Source: Desulfobaccales bacterium
GTDB lineage: Bacteria > Desulfobacterota > Desulfobaccia > Desulfobaccales > 0-14-0-80-60-11
Length of the DNA: 64,000 bases
Direction: 5' to 3'
Assembly (NCBI GenBank): GCA_041648175.1
Contig: JBAZPO010000014.1
Location: 1-64,000, forward strand
Shown one piece after another: positions 43,546-52,860 of the stretch. Both the position numbers and the translations under genes were made by a program. The notes under the pieces are model-generated. The model had not been told where the DNA came from. It ran no database searches and was given only the letters and a program-made list of their open reading frames with translations. How positions within the stretch are numbered: position 1 is the stretch's first letter; the number at the start of each line of letters is the position of its first letter.

Positions 43546-43974
43546 CCTAATATTTCCTCAAGTAATACCCCAACGAGCACTATCAACTATATATTTGAAG
43601 GTCGCTTTTACGGCCTCGCGTGGACCAGGGAGCGATTTACTCTTTAAAAAACTTCACCCACGAACGCCATACTGATTTTTCAAATAGACCTCGTTCCTTT
43701 TAAAGCCGATTGGAACAATTATAGTATCGGGTTATTAGAACGATTTGATTAATTTTTTAATGAAGCTGCAAAAAATTAGGGCTGATTTTTATCTGGCAAC
43801 AATTGGTTTTAGTTGCAGACCGGCGGCCCTCACGGTGAAGCCACCACCAGGTCATCAGGCCATGAAATTATGATGGTATTAGCGTCAACTTACTGATATA
43901 AGCGGAAATAAAAAAGCGCGTTTTCAACGTTTCGATATTGCTGAAGGCTGGCTGGCAGGGTTGATTTGGCAGAT
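43546..43974. other. Intergenic region upstream of the HD-GYP gene
   Basis: No gene is supported. The first half is the leader of the HD-GYP gene, and an AT-rich patch near 43720-43790 may hold its promoter. I see no repeat until the MITE-like element at 43975. Confidence 0.4.
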
Positions 43975-44071
43975 TATAGCGTTTGCCAAAAGTTTCCTCC
44001 AATTCTCCTCTCCCCTTGTGGGAGAGGGTAGGGTGAGGGGTTAATAAGAAAAAACTTTTGGCATGAGTATA
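43975..44071. mobile_element. MITE-like element, short (97 bp) copy
   Basis: The left end TATAGCGTTTGCCAAAAG and the right end CTTTTGGCATGAGTATA enclose the CCTCTCCCC...GGGAGAGGG module (44005-44040). This is nearly the same core as at 7612-7700. The rest to 44169 shows no gene. Confidence 0.7.
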
Positions 44072-44169
44072 AGCCGCGTAATCGAGCCATCATGCCGAGG
44101 TGGCATTTTTGACGTCATCGAAAGTGCCACAAGGGCATCGCTTATTCTGTTTAAGGGGTTAGATCAAGG

Positions 44170-44874
44170 ATGAATCAACCTATTTCCATAAGTCTTTTTA
44201 ATGTTTTTCTCATGATGGTCATTATTGCCGGCTCCATCGGTCTCAGCATCGCCGTCATGGTCATTTTATTGCGCAAGCGTCATAGTCAGGCGGTGAAATT
44301 TGACCCGATGCACATTTCCGAATTGATCAAACTGATCGTTTCTGTTGCTTCCTTCATTATGGTGTGCATCACGCTTATTTTGCTGGTATACCAAAATCGC
44401 ACTATCGTGCTGCAAACCAGATATAGTTGGCAATCAGTAGAGAGCAATGTCTTTGGTATTGTCACGAATCAGACCTTGGCAGAAGATCAGATGTTTGTAA
44501 ATGCCCCCGAGTTAAGGCCATATTTTTACGATGGCAAGCTCATTACCACTTCCGACCCCCTCGCTGAAAAGGTTAAAGCCACCGCTGAGTACCTGCTGGA
44601 TTATTTTGACTCTCAAACAACCCAGTTAGCAAAATATCCCAATCTCTGGCGCAGCGAAAAAGATGCCTGGGAAGCAAACATCGTCGATCAGTTTGCCTGG
44701 AGTCCGGTCTTATGCTGGTACCTGGAGATGAATAAGACCTGGTGGAGTGATGAACTGTACTCTTTAATGGGAAAAGGAGAAGAAAAGCGGAAAAAAGGCC
44801 ATAAGCAACAACCTCCATTCGATCCAGTTAAAAATCGCGACGAAATACAGCCAAACAATATCATGAGGCGATAA
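44170..44874 (+). CDS. Putative membrane protein with soluble C-terminal domain
   Basis: A 234-residue protein with two N-terminal membrane helices (about 10-34 and 56-76) and a C-terminal soluble part. The C-terminal part has a distinct pattern: NQTLAEDQMFVNAPELRPYFYDGK, then TAEYLLDYFDSQTTQ, then a tryptophan-rich end (LWRSEKDAWEANIVDQFAWS, PVLCWYLEMNKTWW). Similar proteins occur in cyanobacteria and other bacteria without a known function. The final 35 residues are basic and polar. It is a single gene. Confidence 0.68.
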   Translation: MNQPISISLFNVFLMMVIIAGSIGLSIAVMVILLRKRHSQAVKFDPMHISELIKLIVSVASFIMVCITLILLVYQNRTIVLQTRYSWQSVESNVFGIVTNQTLAEDQMFVNAPELRPYFYDGKLITTSDPLAEKVKATAEYLLDYFDSQTTQLAKYPNLWRSEKDAWEANIVDQFAWSPVLCWYLEMNKTWWSDELYSLMGKGEEKRKKGHKQQPPFDPVKNRDEIQPNNIMRR

Positions 44875-45080
44875 TCGCTGGTGCATTACATCTCGCAGTT
44901 TTAATTATTATGAAGCAGGTCTATGAGCCCTCGGCCCAATCTACCAACTGGAGCTTGGGGGTAACCATGCAAGGAGGTGGTTAACGGGGAAATTTGGCCC
45001 GGGCCGCACCTCCCCTCGGCAGCGCTCTTTTCCTTCCTCCGGCGCAGCGTTTGCCGACCCTTCTTTTGACCTATAACTCC

Positions 45081-45368
45081 TTAATGAAACTTTGATTTCA
45101 TCTCTTCCCAGGTCTTTTTCATTTCTTCCAGGGTCCTTTCAGAGCCAGCCTTAAGGGCCTCCCAGCTCTCTCCGCTGGCCGCCTTGATTTCACTGAGCTT
45201 CTGCTTGGCGGCTTCCACCTGGGGGCGCAGGTGATCGATCTGTTGATACATCTGGATCTTGGCGTCGGCGCTGGCCATATCGGCCTTGGCCTTGTACTCC
45301 TGCAGCTTGGCGGTCCATTCTCTGATCTGGGCCTCCATTTTCTCTTGATACGCTTCTTTTAATCCCAT
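45081..45368 (-). CDS. Small coiled-coil protein
   Basis: A 95-residue, highly charged, all-helical protein (EKMEAQIREWTAKLQEYKAK ... LRPQVEAAKQKLSEIKAASG). It resembles small coiled-coil stress or periplasmic adaptor-like proteins of the Sll1863 type, with no signal peptide and no membrane segment. A clean AAAGGAGG lies ahead of the ATG. It follows the small membrane protein gene with 45 bases between and is likely co-transcribed. Confidence 0.65.
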   Translation of the reverse strand: MGLKEAYQEKMEAQIREWTAKLQEYKAKADMASADAKIQMYQQIDHLRPQVEAAKQKLSEIKAASGESWEALKAGSERTLEEMKKTWEEMKSKFH

Positions 45369-45413
45369 ATCACACGTCCTCCTTTAGGGTATTTGCCGGC
45401 AAAACCGTGCCAT

Positions 45414-45698
45414 TCAGGGTTTGTTCAGGCGAGACCGCATCAACAGGTAGATGGCCAAGCCGCCCAGTCCCTGGCCCGTGGCCAGAGCCCCCAAAAGGAT
45501 ACGGTAGACGCTGCCTACGGGGTTCCATTCGTGGTGAATCCGGGCCATGGCCGTAAACCAGAAGCCATCCCCCGGAGAACCCGTCAGGGTCCACAGAGAA
45601 ATGAACAGGCCGGTAATGGCCTGGAGGGCCAGGAATCCCACCAGATAGACCCCCACGGTACGGTGAATTTTGCGAAAAGTGGCTTCCAAGATGAACAC
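45414..45698 (-). CDS. Small PepSY-like membrane protein
   Basis: A 94-residue protein with two clear membrane helices (about 12-34 and 63-86), ending basic (RSRLNKP). The HRTVGVYLVGFLALQAITG segment resembles the first helix of PepSY-associated membrane domains. A second pair of histidines in IHHEW could bind a metal or haem. No partner reductase is adjacent. I cannot assign a specific function. It lies upstream of the coiled-coil gene on the same strand. Confidence 0.65.
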   Translation of the reverse strand: MFILEATFRKIHRTVGVYLVGFLALQAITGLFISLWTLTGSPGDGFWFTAMARIHHEWNPVGSVYRILLGALATGQGLGGLAIYLLMRSRLNKP

Positions 45699-46062
45699 CT
45701 CATCTAAAAGTTAACTCGCCTAAATCCATTTGAAAATAACCGGTAATAGTAAATTAAGAAGTATTCCCGTTACTGCAATATCTTTTGAGAAAAAGATTTG
45801 TGGGCCAGGTTCACTCAACCCAGGCTCCCTTCATGGCTTGGCCATCAGCCTCCATCAACCAGCAATTCTCAAATACTACAACAAGATTGTATTTATTTTT
45901 AATTCGATTATGACAAAAATGTGATAGTTGGACGGAAAGAATTAACGAGGTCCAAATCCCCTCATCGCCCTGAAGATTAAGAAATCAAGGCCCTTCGTTG
46001 ATCTCCGGTAGGTCTGCTGCTGCCGATATACGCAGGCATATTTCTTGCTTTAAATTTGGCAT
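45699..46062. other. Intergenic region before the AAA+ regulator
   Basis: Nothing recognisable except an AT-rich patch at about 45860-45920 that could hold promoters for the divergent genes. No repeat module is present. Confidence 0.35.
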
Positions 46063-47637
46063 ATGGAAACTAACCTCACTGAACTGGAATTAAAAGTTCT
46101 CTATGAGATTAGTAAGATCATGGGCCAGGCCCTGAATCTCGATCAGGCTATGGAAGCCGTGTTGGCTATTTTGTCCGATTCCCTGGCCATGCAGCGGGGC
46201 ACCGTCACCCTGAAAGATCCGGAAACCGGCCACCTGCGCATCTGTGCCTCCCATGGCTTAAGCCCCGAAGAAAAGCAGCGCGGCGTCTATCGCCTGGATG
46301 AAGGGGTTACTGGACTGATCTTTCGCACCGCCCAGCCTTTCGTGGTTCCCGATGTCAGCAAGGAGCCGTTATTCCTCAATAAAACCAAATCCCGCAAAAT
46401 CGACAAAGGCAAAATCTCCTTCATCGGGGTGCCTATTATTCTGCATAGCGCCCCCATCGGGGTCTTGAGTGTGGACCGCCTTTATGGGGAGGATATCTCT
46501 TTTGAGGAAGACATCCGTTTTCTTTCCATCGTGGCTACACTCATCGTCCAATTTGTCAGCCTCAACCTGCAGGTGCGGGCCCGGGAAGAAAACCTGCGTA
46601 ACGAAAACCTGTCCCTCCGGGTGGAGCTCTCGGAGAAGTGCCAAAACCTGGTTATCGTAGGCAAGAGTCCGGCCATCCTGGAGGCCCAGAAACTGATTAA
46701 AAAAGTGGCTCCGGTCAAGGCTTCGGTTTTGCTGATGGGGGAGTCGGGAACAGGAAAGACCCTGATGGCCCAGGCGATTCACGCCTTGAGCCCCCGGGCC
46801 CAGTATCCCTTTCTCAAAATTAATTGCGCCTCGCTGCCGGAAAATCTCTTGGAGGTGGAGTTATTCGGGCTGGAGAAAGGCGCTTCGCCGGCAGCGGTCC
46901 GGGCCAAACCCGGACGCCTGGAAGAAGCCGACGGCGGCAGCGTGTTCCTGGATGAAGTGGAGGAGCTGTCACTGCCCCTGCAGGCCAAACTCTTGCGATT
47001 TCTCCAGGAACGCGAATTCGAGCGTCTCGGCAGCACGAGAATCAGAAAAGTGGATGTCCGGATCATCGCAGCTACCGCCAAGGAATTGACCGAGCGGATC
47101 AATGCCGGTTCCTTCCGGGAAGATCTCTATTACCTACTCAGCATTTTTCCCATTCGAGTACCGCCCCTCAGGGACCGCCGGGAGGACATCCCGCCTCTGT
47201 TGGATCACTTCCTGGATAAGGTTTCGGATGAATACGCCCGTCGCTTTTATTTTACGGAGAAGGCCCTGGAGGTCTTATGGAATTACGGCTGGCCCGGGAA
47301 TGTGCGGGAAATGGAGAACCTGGTAGAACGCCTGTGCATCATGGTAGAGGGTTCGGAAATCGATCTCAAAGACCTGCCGGCCTATTTATCCCCGGCGGGA
47401 ATCAAAGCCGAGCCTGAGGATCAGGCCTTTCTTTCCCGTCTCAAGGAGATGGAAAAGCGGGAAATCGTGGCCGCCTTGGAGCGCAATCACTGGATTCAAT
47501 CCCAGGCCGCCATGGATCTAGGCCTGACCTTAAGGCAGATCGGCTACCGCGTCAAACAGTTCGGTCTGGAACGGCTGATCAAGGAGCAACGGGGTCAAGG
47601 CCCGGGCGGCAAGCTGAAGGTCTTGAACCACCGCTAA
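46063..47637 (+). CDS. NifA-like AAA+ regulator with altered GAFTGA loop
   Basis: A 524-residue regulator. A GAF domain occupies about 20-175. The sigma-54-interaction-type AAA+ domain, about 205-440, has Walker A GESGTGKT (226-233), the Walker B region GGSVFLDE (291-298), and the arginine-finger region FREDLYYLLSIFPIRVPPLRDRREDIP read in two parts. A NifA-like helix-turn-helix lies at about 480-502 (AAMDLGLTLRQIGYRVKQFG). At 273-278 the loop that should read GAFTGA reads GASPAA. That loop contacts sigma-54 in all classical activators, so ATPase activity may remain while sigma-54 activation is lost or changed. No nif genes are nearby. GAF input and HTH are intact. Confidence 0.92.
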   Translation: METNLTELELKVLYEISKIMGQALNLDQAMEAVLAILSDSLAMQRGTVTLKDPETGHLRICASHGLSPEEKQRGVYRLDEGVTGLIFRTAQPFVVPDVSKEPLFLNKTKSRKIDKGKISFIGVPIILHSAPIGVLSVDRLYGEDISFEEDIRFLSIVATLIVQFVSLNLQVRAREENLRNENLSLRVELSEKCQNLVIVGKSPAILEAQKLIKKVAPVKASVLLMGESGTGKTLMAQAIHALSPRAQYPFLKINCASLPENLLEVELFGLEKGASPAAVRAKPGRLEEADGGSVFLDEVEELSLPLQAKLLRFLQEREFERLGSTRIRKVDVRIIAATAKELTERINAGSFREDLYYLLSIFPIRVPPLRDRREDIPPLLDHFLDKVSDEYARRFYFTEKALEVLWNYGWPGNVREMENLVERLCIMVEGSEIDLKDLPAYLSPAGIKAEPEDQAFLSRLKEMEKREIVAALERNHWIQSQAAMDLGLTLRQIGYRVKQFGLERLIKEQRGQGPGGKLKVLNHR

Positions 47638-47780
47638 TTGTATCTCCCTTCAGGTCTTGATTGGAGAACTTGGCCTGGCCCGCTTACAAAAAAGTAAATC
47701 CTATCGCCAGACATCCCTTTCTTACGTTTTTGTCGACCAAATGTTTGAGCTTCGATACCATTGACGCCAAAGAACAGGAC
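47638..47780. other. Short convergent gap after the regulator
   Basis: A 143-base stretch where the AAA+ gene and the methyltransferase-like gene converge. No stem with a T run was found. Confidence 0.35.
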
Positions 47781-48443
47781 CTACCACAAACCAGGTACTA
47801 AACGATAAGGCACCTTCTGGGCATAGTCGGTATAGCCCGCCAGTTCCGTCTGTAACATGCGGTCCTCTATCCCCGTGCGCCGGATCAACCCCGCCAAGGC
47901 AAAGAGCATCGGCAGTATGGACCACCAGGACCCCAATGCCAGGCCGCTGCACAGCAAAAACAGGATGCCGCCGCTGTATCCGGGGTGGCGCACAAATCGG
48001 TAGGGACCCGTGGTGATCACGTATTGACCGCGATCCGCCTGGATGCGTACTGCGGATGAAAAGAAAGGGTTGACCAGCATTGACCACATGCCCAGCCCCA
48101 TCCCAAAAGCATAGCCGATCAAACCGGCAATCTGCACCGCCAGGGGCATAGGCCCGGACCAGTGCAAGCGCCCCACATCCAGACCGGCGATCCCCCAATG
48201 CACGGGCAGGGTAAGATACATTAGGCCCAGGGAAAGCCTGTCGTGCTCGCCGGGACCGGGACGCAGGCGTTCTTTAATCAAGTCCGGGTTGTGTCGGTAG
48301 AGCCACAGATAACCCAACGAACTAAAGACCGCCATCACCCCGATATAGGCCCAGAACATGGGCAGATTTAAGCGGCCCGCGGTGGCGAACAAAGCTCCCG
48401 CCATCAGTCCGAACCAACCCAAAAATATTGCCACAAGTGCCAA
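47781..48443 (-). CDS. Isoprenylcysteine carboxyl methyltransferase-like membrane protein
   Basis: A 220-residue polytopic membrane protein with five or six helices. The C-terminal signature TTGPYRFVRHPGYSGG, then EDRMLQTELAGYTDYA, then PYRLVPGLW, is that of the ICMT/PEMT family, membrane methyltransferases that use SAM. In bacteria these act on lipids, quinones or unknown hydrophobic substrates. The gene starts 34 bases after PPi-PFK on the same strand. Substrate is not predictable. Confidence 0.85.
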   Translation of the reverse strand: MALVAIFLGWFGLMAGALFATAGRLNLPMFWAYIGVMAVFSSLGYLWLYRHNPDLIKERLRPGPGEHDRLSLGLMYLTLPVHWGIAGLDVGRLHWSGPMPLAVQIAGLIGYAFGMGLGMWSMLVNPFFSSAVRIQADRGQYVITTGPYRFVRHPGYSGGILFLLCSGLALGSWWSILPMLFALAGLIRRTGIEDRMLQTELAGYTDYAQKVPYRLVPGLW

Positions 48444-48477
48444 AGCTCGATTCCTTTAAAAAGATCCGCAATCAGTA

Positions 48478-50181
48478 TTACCCCAGGCTGTTCAATTGCA
48501 GCGTAATGGGCTTGGTATCCGCGGCCGGACCCTCGAACTGAATGGGGCCGGGGAAGCGGTAATGGTCCTCATCGGCCCACTTCTGGCGTTCTTGCTCAAG
48601 GAACTTGAAGGCCGGCGCCGTCAGGTCCACCTTTTGCTTGGCGATCACCAATTCGAGGCGCCCTTTGCGCTCCTCCAGATGCATGAGGGGAGCCAGGGGG
48701 ATGCCGATGGGCTGCCACGAAGCCACCGGCTTGTGCAAATCCTTGATCGCCGCCATGTACCCCGTCGCACCGTTGGCGAGTAAGCTATACGCCGCGAACC
48801 CCAGGTTATAGCCGTAGTCGCAGTCGAACTTGGTGGGGAAGGTGCCCCGGCCGTCATAGCCGTAATAATGATTCTGGGTGCGCAGGGTGCCTTTGTAAAT
48901 CCCTTTGGCCTTTTGCTTGCGCAGGTAGGTGGCTACCATCTCCAAAAGGATGCGTTCGGTATTTATCAGGGAAAACGGGAAGTTGCCGTGGCTGTCCCGG
49001 GGCAGCAGCAGGCCCCTCTGGAGCAGGGACGGAAAGCCCAAAAAGACGCGGCTGTCATAGTCGCGCCAGATGTCACTGTTGTCGATGAGCTGCACCTGTT
49101 CTTCATAAGAGAGCTTGTGGAAGGACTCGTCTGCCGTGGCCTCCCGATTGTAGGCCGCGATGATGTAGCTGATCTTGATGATCAAGACGTTGACTTCATG
49201 GATGAATTCCAGGATGCCCTCAGGCACCAGGATAGTGCCGTAATTCTTGCCTGCCCGGGCCCGGTCCACGATAACGTCAGCGATAAGGCGCACCACGTTG
49301 TGGATGGTAAGTTCCTTTTCTTCGATCTCCTCGCCGATGAGAATCACATTCGGGTGGGTTTGGAAGGCCACTTCCAAGGCGATATGGGAGGCGCTGCGCC
49401 CCATCAGGCGGTTGAAATGCCAATACTTCAGATCGGACTTGCAATCGGAGTTGAGATTGCCCACCTCAGTGGCAAAGGCCATACAGGCGGAGTGAAATCC
49501 AAAGGGGATCTGGAGCAGCCCCGGCACCTGGAGGTCGCCGTCGATGGTTTTGGGGATGCCGATGACCTGCGTGTTGATGCCCCGGAGGTTTTCCGCAAGA
49601 AACGCAGCGTTGGTGTTGGAATCGTCGCCCCCCACCACCACCAGGCCGGACAGCTTCAAGGTGGCGCAGGTTTCCCGGCACTGCTTCATTTTGTCCGGAT
49701 TATCGATCTTATCCCGGCCGGTGCCCAACATATGAAAGCCGCCGGAGTTCAGATACTCGGAAACCATGCCATCGGTGATTTCCACGTGTTTATCGGTGAT
49801 GACGCCTTTGGGACCGGCCAGGAAACCGATCACCGTGCTGTCGGGATGGGCCCGCTTGGCCGCATGGTACAACCCCGCGATGACATTGTGGCCTCCCGGG
49901 GCCGGACCCCCGGAGAGCACGACCCCGATACGCCGGGGCGTTGCCTGGCGAGGCGGGCCATCCGGAACGACTTCCACCAGCTTATTTTTGCTCACAAAGG
50001 GCAACTGTTCCTGGGCCACCTTCAGCACTTCCAGGTCAACGCCGTCCATGGGGCGGGTCTGACCGGTCCCCGCGGCCAGGTTTGGGCACAGGTGGGGTTG
50101 GTAGAACCGGCGTCCGGCCTGCAAAGTAGTTTCGTTGCCAAGTAGTGCCTCGATGACGTTCTGCCGGGGTTCACCTGCCAT
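48478..50181 (-). CDS. pfp: Diphosphate-dependent 6-phosphofructokinase
   Basis: A 567-residue PPi-fructose-6-phosphate 1-phosphotransferase of the long (plant beta-like) class. VLSGGPAPGGHNVI, GGDDSNTNA (Asp and Asn instead of the ATP-type GDGS), GIPKTIDGDL and MGRSASHIALE define it. It phosphorylates fructose 6-phosphate with pyrophosphate and works reversibly, saving ATP in anaerobes. The start at 50181 was chosen because AAAGGAGG lies six bases ahead of it. A second ATG at 50187 touches that ribosome binding site and is less likely. The ICMT-like gene follows. Confidence 0.95.
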   Translation of the reverse strand: MAGEPRQNVIEALLGNETTLQAGRRFYQPHLCPNLAAGTGQTRPMDGVDLEVLKVAQEQLPFVSKNKLVEVVPDGPPRQATPRRIGVVLSGGPAPGGHNVIAGLYHAAKRAHPDSTVIGFLAGPKGVITDKHVEITDGMVSEYLNSGGFHMLGTGRDKIDNPDKMKQCRETCATLKLSGLVVVGGDDSNTNAAFLAENLRGINTQVIGIPKTIDGDLQVPGLLQIPFGFHSACMAFATEVGNLNSDCKSDLKYWHFNRLMGRSASHIALEVAFQTHPNVILIGEEIEEKELTIHNVVRLIADVIVDRARAGKNYGTILVPEGILEFIHEVNVLIIKISYIIAAYNREATADESFHKLSYEEQVQLIDNSDIWRDYDSRVFLGFPSLLQRGLLLPRDSHGNFPFSLINTERILLEMVATYLRKQKAKGIYKGTLRTQNHYYGYDGRGTFPTKFDCDYGYNLGFAAYSLLANGATGYMAAIKDLHKPVASWQPIGIPLAPLMHLEERKGRLELVIAKQKVDLTAPAFKFLEQERQKWADEDHYRFPGPIQFEGPAADTKPITLQLNSLG

Positions 50182-50220
50182 CACCATCCTCCTTTCGAAA
50201 TCCCTGCACCAGGGTTTGAC

Positions 50221-50320
50221 GATATCCTTTTAAATTCGCCGGTAGCACAGGCTTTCCAGCCTGTGTTCTAGAGGCTAAAACCTGCGCCTCCATAATGTCC
50301 AGCTCTTTTGCCAATGAATA
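50221..50320. repeat. Partial MITE-like element with GTAGCACAGGC palindrome
   Basis: GGTAGCACAGGC...GCCTGTGTTC (50233-50261) and a right end CTCTTTTGCCAATGAATATA. The left outer end is not present, so this is a truncated copy. Its right end meets the next element with shared TATA. Confidence 0.55.
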
Positions 50321-50604
50321 TATAGCGCTTGCCAAAAGTTTTTTCCTCTAATTCTCCTCTCCCCTTGTGGGAGAGGGTAGGGTGAGGGGTCAATAAGAAA
50401 AAACTTTTGAGCCCCTTGCAAAAGTCTCATTAAGGTCGATATCTTATCTGGGCGTTTATAAATTCCTCGGTGGCACAGGCGTCTCGCCTGTGCGAATCGA
50501 AGTCCCCCTTTGAAAAAGGGGGATTTAGGGGGATTTATAAATCAGCCAGCGGCATAAATTTATGGCAAACGCTATAATGTCCAGCTCTTTTGGCAATGAG
50601 TATA
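50321..50604. mobile_element. MITE-like nested element, 284 bp copy
   Basis: The left end TATAGCGCTTGCCAAAAG and the right end CTTTTGGCAATGAGTATA are inverted copies. It contains the CCTCTCCCC...GGGAGAGGG module (50354-50389), GAGCCCCTTGCAAAAG, a GGTGGCACAGGC...GCCTGTGC palindrome (50466-50494), the CCCCCTTTGAAAAAGGGGG module (50501-50538), and, near its right end, a GGCAAACGCTATAATG string that looks like a second, nested right end. Confidence 0.7.
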
Positions 50605-51376
50605 AGTATTGGCTAAAACCGTTCTCATCATACACCAGGAGAAGCCCTGAGAGAAACAATGATCGCGCGGCCCCACGAGTATTATTCGGGATTGACGAAA
50701 CGTTTTCCGAAAGGTCGGGCAAGGTCTTAGAAACCCAGCCTGCAAGGCCCTACAGAGAATAACCTTATCGTACCCGCCCTTTATACCGGGTTGCAACCAA
50801 ATGGTTATTTTTGGAAGCAGCAGGCCTTAACCTGCACCTGCACAGGCGAGACGCCTGTGCCACCATTTATAGCGATTGCCAAAAGTTCTTTCCTTATAAT
50901 TCCCCTCTCCCCTTGTGGAAGAGGGCTTGGGTGAGGGGTGGATATAGCGTTTGCCAAAAATTTTTTTCCGCCCCTCGTTCCCAAGTTGCACTTGGGAACG
51001 CCACTTTTCGCCCAAGCTCTGCTTGGGCACCTCCCGTAGGGGCGGACCTGCGTGTCCGCCCTCCATCGGTGCCCATCTCCGGCGACACAGGCTTGCGGCA
51101 CCAATGCACCTAATACAAAGTGGCTCATAAAGGTAATTTTAAAGAGCAATCGCAAGCTTAACAATCATGAACCGAAAGTGTCTCACTCTCAGGGAATAAC
51201 CCCTCTGTCCCCTTTTAAAAGGGGGTTTAAAGTCCCCCCTTTGGCAAAAGGGGGAACTATAAGGATTTACTTATAAAGTCCCCCTTTGAAAAAGGGGGAT
51301 TTAGGGGGATTTGGATTTTCACGCCAAAGCCTGCGGCTACCAAATTACCTGTGTGAACGCATTTCCTTATTAGACA
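50605..51376. repeat. Repeat-dense intergenic region
   Basis: No gene is supported. It holds: a GCACAGGCGAGACGCCTGTGC palindrome, read as two halves (about 50839-50860); left outer ends TATAGCGATTGCCAAAAG at 50868 and TATAGCGTTTGCC at 50943; the module CTCTCCCCTTGTGGAAGAGGG between them; palindromes GTTCCCAAG...CTTGGGAAC (50978-51000) and CCCAAGC...GCTTGGG (51011-51027); the GGGCGGACC...GTCCGCC palindrome (51036-51062); and three CCCCCTTT...AAAGGGGG modules between 51197 and 51312. Confidence 0.6.
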
Positions 51377-52614
51377 TCAGGCCCCGGCGCCGGCCACCTG
51401 TCTGGCCACCTCCAGCAAGAAAGCGTCCCGGCCATGGCCGGCCAGAAGCGACAGGCCCACAGGCACACCCCCGACGTTTCCCAGGGGCAGCGTCACCTGG
51501 GGCAGACGTCCGATCCCGGCAATGGACGTCAGGGATAGGGTGCGGGGATAGTAGGCAAGTTGCGATTGAGAGCTTCGGGCTTCTTCTCCCAGGGTCCCTT
51601 TTTCGGGGGCCAGGGCCGGGGTGGTCGGCAGGCACAGGAGGTCATGGGGCTCCAGGAAGGCGTCGAGGCGGCGGCAGTAGTCCTCCCGGCGGCGGCTGGC
51701 GGGTCCGATTTTTCGCCGGTCCAGGCTACGGGCCAGCTCGAAATTATTTTTGGTGCGGGGTCCAAAGGCCGGTTGCACCGCTTCCACCCAGTCCCCCAGG
51801 GAACTCCAGATCTCGGCCCACTGAATGGTGCAGAAGGTGTCAAACCAGGCAGTCAGTCCTGAGTCCCGGGGCTCTCCATCGATTTCCCGAAGAGAAGTCT
51901 CTTTCACCTTATCTCTAAATAACTCCCGCAATATCCAGAAAGGTTCCGCCAGAGCCTGCCGCACTTCGAGATCGCAGAGTTGCAGGGATTCCCGGAGCAC
52001 ATGGATGGTCCCCAACTGGGCCGGAGCCGCGCTCTGAAATGACAGCAAAGACGCAGCCACTCGCGTCAAAATATTGACGCTGGACGCCAAAATTCCTACC
52101 GTGTCAAAGGTGGGGGCAAAGGGCAGCACGCCGGCCACGGAAATCAGGCCGTGGGAGGGGCGCAAGCCGCAAAGCCCGCAATTATTGGCCGGAACCCGCA
52201 CCGACCCGCCGGTATCGGTGCCCAGAGCGAAATCCGCCAGGCCGCAAGCCACCGCCGAAGCCGAGCCGCTGGAGGAGCCTCCCGGCACCCGGTCCGGCGC
52301 CCGGGGGTTCAGGGGTGTGCCGTAGAAAAAATTCTCCCCGTCCAGACTAAAAGCCAATTCATCGCTCACCGTCTTGCCGATACAGGTCGCTCCCCCAGCC
52401 AATAACTGGTCCACGCCTACCGCGTTCACCGCGGCGGGGGAGTGGGTTTTGGCCCAGTCCGGATTACCGCCGCCGGTAACGTAACCACCGAGATCAAAAA
52501 GGTCCTTACCCCAAAGTTAAGGCCGTCCAAAGGCCCGGAGCCGGTGGGTTCGATCTTTAGGAGTTGGACAAAGGCGCCGGATTCCGCCGCGTTGATCCTT
52601 CCCGATATAGGCAT
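51377..52614 (-). pseudogene. Amidase (Asp/Glu-tRNA amidotransferase A-like), broken by one frameshift
   Basis: An amidase-signature hydrolase split by a single-base frameshift at about 52506-52507. The first piece (from the ATG at 52614 with TAGGAGA upstream) encodes GPLDGLNFGV. Then GTAAGGACC should read GTAAAGGACC, after which the correct frame gives DLFDLGGYVTGGGNPDWAKTH and joins the second piece (MNAVGVDQLLAGGATCIGKT). The later part has the GGSSSGSA signature, catalytic Lys in CIGKT and the SIAGIGRLPQVTLPLG segment. With the base restored it would be about 412 residues, the usual length. Either it is a recent pseudogene or the base was missed in sequencing. It hydrolyses amides; the substrate is unknown. 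Confidence 0.85.
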
Positions 52615-52860
52615 GGAAATTCTCCTATAACGCTTGCCAAAGTTTTTTACTACTCACCTCTCACCTAACCGCTCCCTCCTCAGAAAGGAGAGGGGATAAA
52701 AGGAAAGTATGACTTGGCTGACCAGGCATTTCAAAACCTGCCTTCGATAAGCATGGTCATCCTGAACGTGGCGAAGAAGCTCATATTTTTAACAAGTTGA
52801 GATCGTGCACTTCGTTCAGGATGAAAGATAAAAAAGGTAAAAACGGTGTGTTCATGGCTT
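52615..52860. repeat. MITE-like left end and inverted module upstream of the amidase
   Basis: TATAACGCTTGCCAAAG begins at 52626, inside the ribosome binding region of the amidase. The block 52649-52695 is the CCCTCTCC...GGAGAGGGG module in the opposite orientation. A weak ...CTTGCGGCTTCG-type low-complexity stretch follows. There is no right end, so this copy is truncated. Confidence 0.5.

Noticed and set aside
48868..50145. 425-codon plus-strand open frame antisense to PPi-PFK
   Set aside because: A shadow of the pfp gene; no start signal or domain.
50605..51376. Repeats of the pfp-amidase gap as a CRISPR array
   Set aside because: Units differ in sequence and spacing; there is no regular repeat-spacer pattern.
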